From the NCBI GenBank assembly GCA_019412865.1, contig DXOJ01000366.1:10862-16544 (forward strand): a stretch of 5,683 nt of DNA, in the 5' to 3' direction. Source of the DNA: Bacteroides sp. GTDB taxonomy: Bacteria > Bacteroidota > Bacteroidia > Bacteroidales > Bacteroidaceae. This document shows, in pieces, positions 5,568 through 5,683 of the stretch. Both the position numbers and the translations under genes were made by a program. The notes beneath the pieces were generated by a model that saw nothing but the letters and a program-made list of their open reading frames with translations, made no database searches and was not told the DNA's origin. Position 1 is the stretch's first letter; every line of letters starts with the position of its first letter.

Positions 5568-5683
5568 ATCGTAGTATATTTAATTCTTTTATTGGCAATA
5601 TAATTCATTTCATTCGAATTATGTACGGTTCTTTATTGCAGAATCGGGGATTTGGGTACAAAAATCCGTAATTGATATACAAT
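5568..5683. other. AT-rich flank after the PAP2 gene, no gene seen
   Basis: No start codon with a plausible frame and no strong terminator was found. A weak AT-only inverted repeat, ATAATTC (5600-5606) with GAATTAT (5616-5622), and GGATTT (5648-5653) with AAATCC (5662-5667) are present. Neither has the GC-rich stem and T-run needed to call a terminator. Confidence 0.5.

Noticed and set aside
5600..5667. Terminator for the PAP2 gene
   Set aside because: The two possible stems are only 6-7 bp, AT-rich or without a T-run, so they do not reach a level I would call.

Overview
The window looks like a chromosomal segment of a gut-type Bacteroidota, most likely Bacteroides or a close relative. The evidence is indirect. 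The start-proximal promoters fit the Bacteroidota -7 consensus TAnnTTTG rather than TATAAT, no strong Shine-Dalgarno sequences precede the starts, the secreted protein has a typical LSAQ signal-peptide end, and the gene families are ones commonly seen in this phylum. No species assignment is possible from the sequence alone.

Layout. (1) Positions 1-3223, minus strand: one uninterrupted reading frame of 1074 codons, still open at the left edge. It encodes most of a giant fused 2-hydroxyacyl-CoA dehydratase activase-type protein. Two ASKHA ATPase / iron-sulfur activase domains stand in tandem, followed by a Cys-rich linker and dehydratase-related domains. It is by far the largest gene here, and all open frames opposite it are shadows. 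(2) Positions 3224-3847: about 620 bases without a convincing protein gene but with visible structure. There is a promoter and a TGACAC/GTGTCA dyad in front of the activase gene, and an exact 14-bp inverted repeat made of near-palindromic GTTTA-N3-TAAAC units. There is also a compact minus-strand promoter - hairpin - terminator unit that could encode a small RNA of about 130 nt. (3) Positions 3848-4210, minus strand: an HD-domain phosphohydrolase whose C-terminal end, including the expected last metal-binding aspartate, is missing, so it is probably a decaying or truncated gene. (4) Positions 4308-5567, plus strand: a complete secreted PAP2-family phosphatase fused to a C-terminal segment that reads as an eight-stranded outer-membrane beta-barrel. 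(5) Positions 5568-5683: AT-rich flank with no gene seen.

The three protein genes do not form an obvious pathway. The activase is transcribed leftward from its own promoter. The HD gene and the PAP2 gene are divergent and share a promoter region of about 100 bp. The most interesting elements are the single-chain activase with two cluster-binding domains, the candidate orphan small RNA, and the PAP2/beta-barrel fusion.
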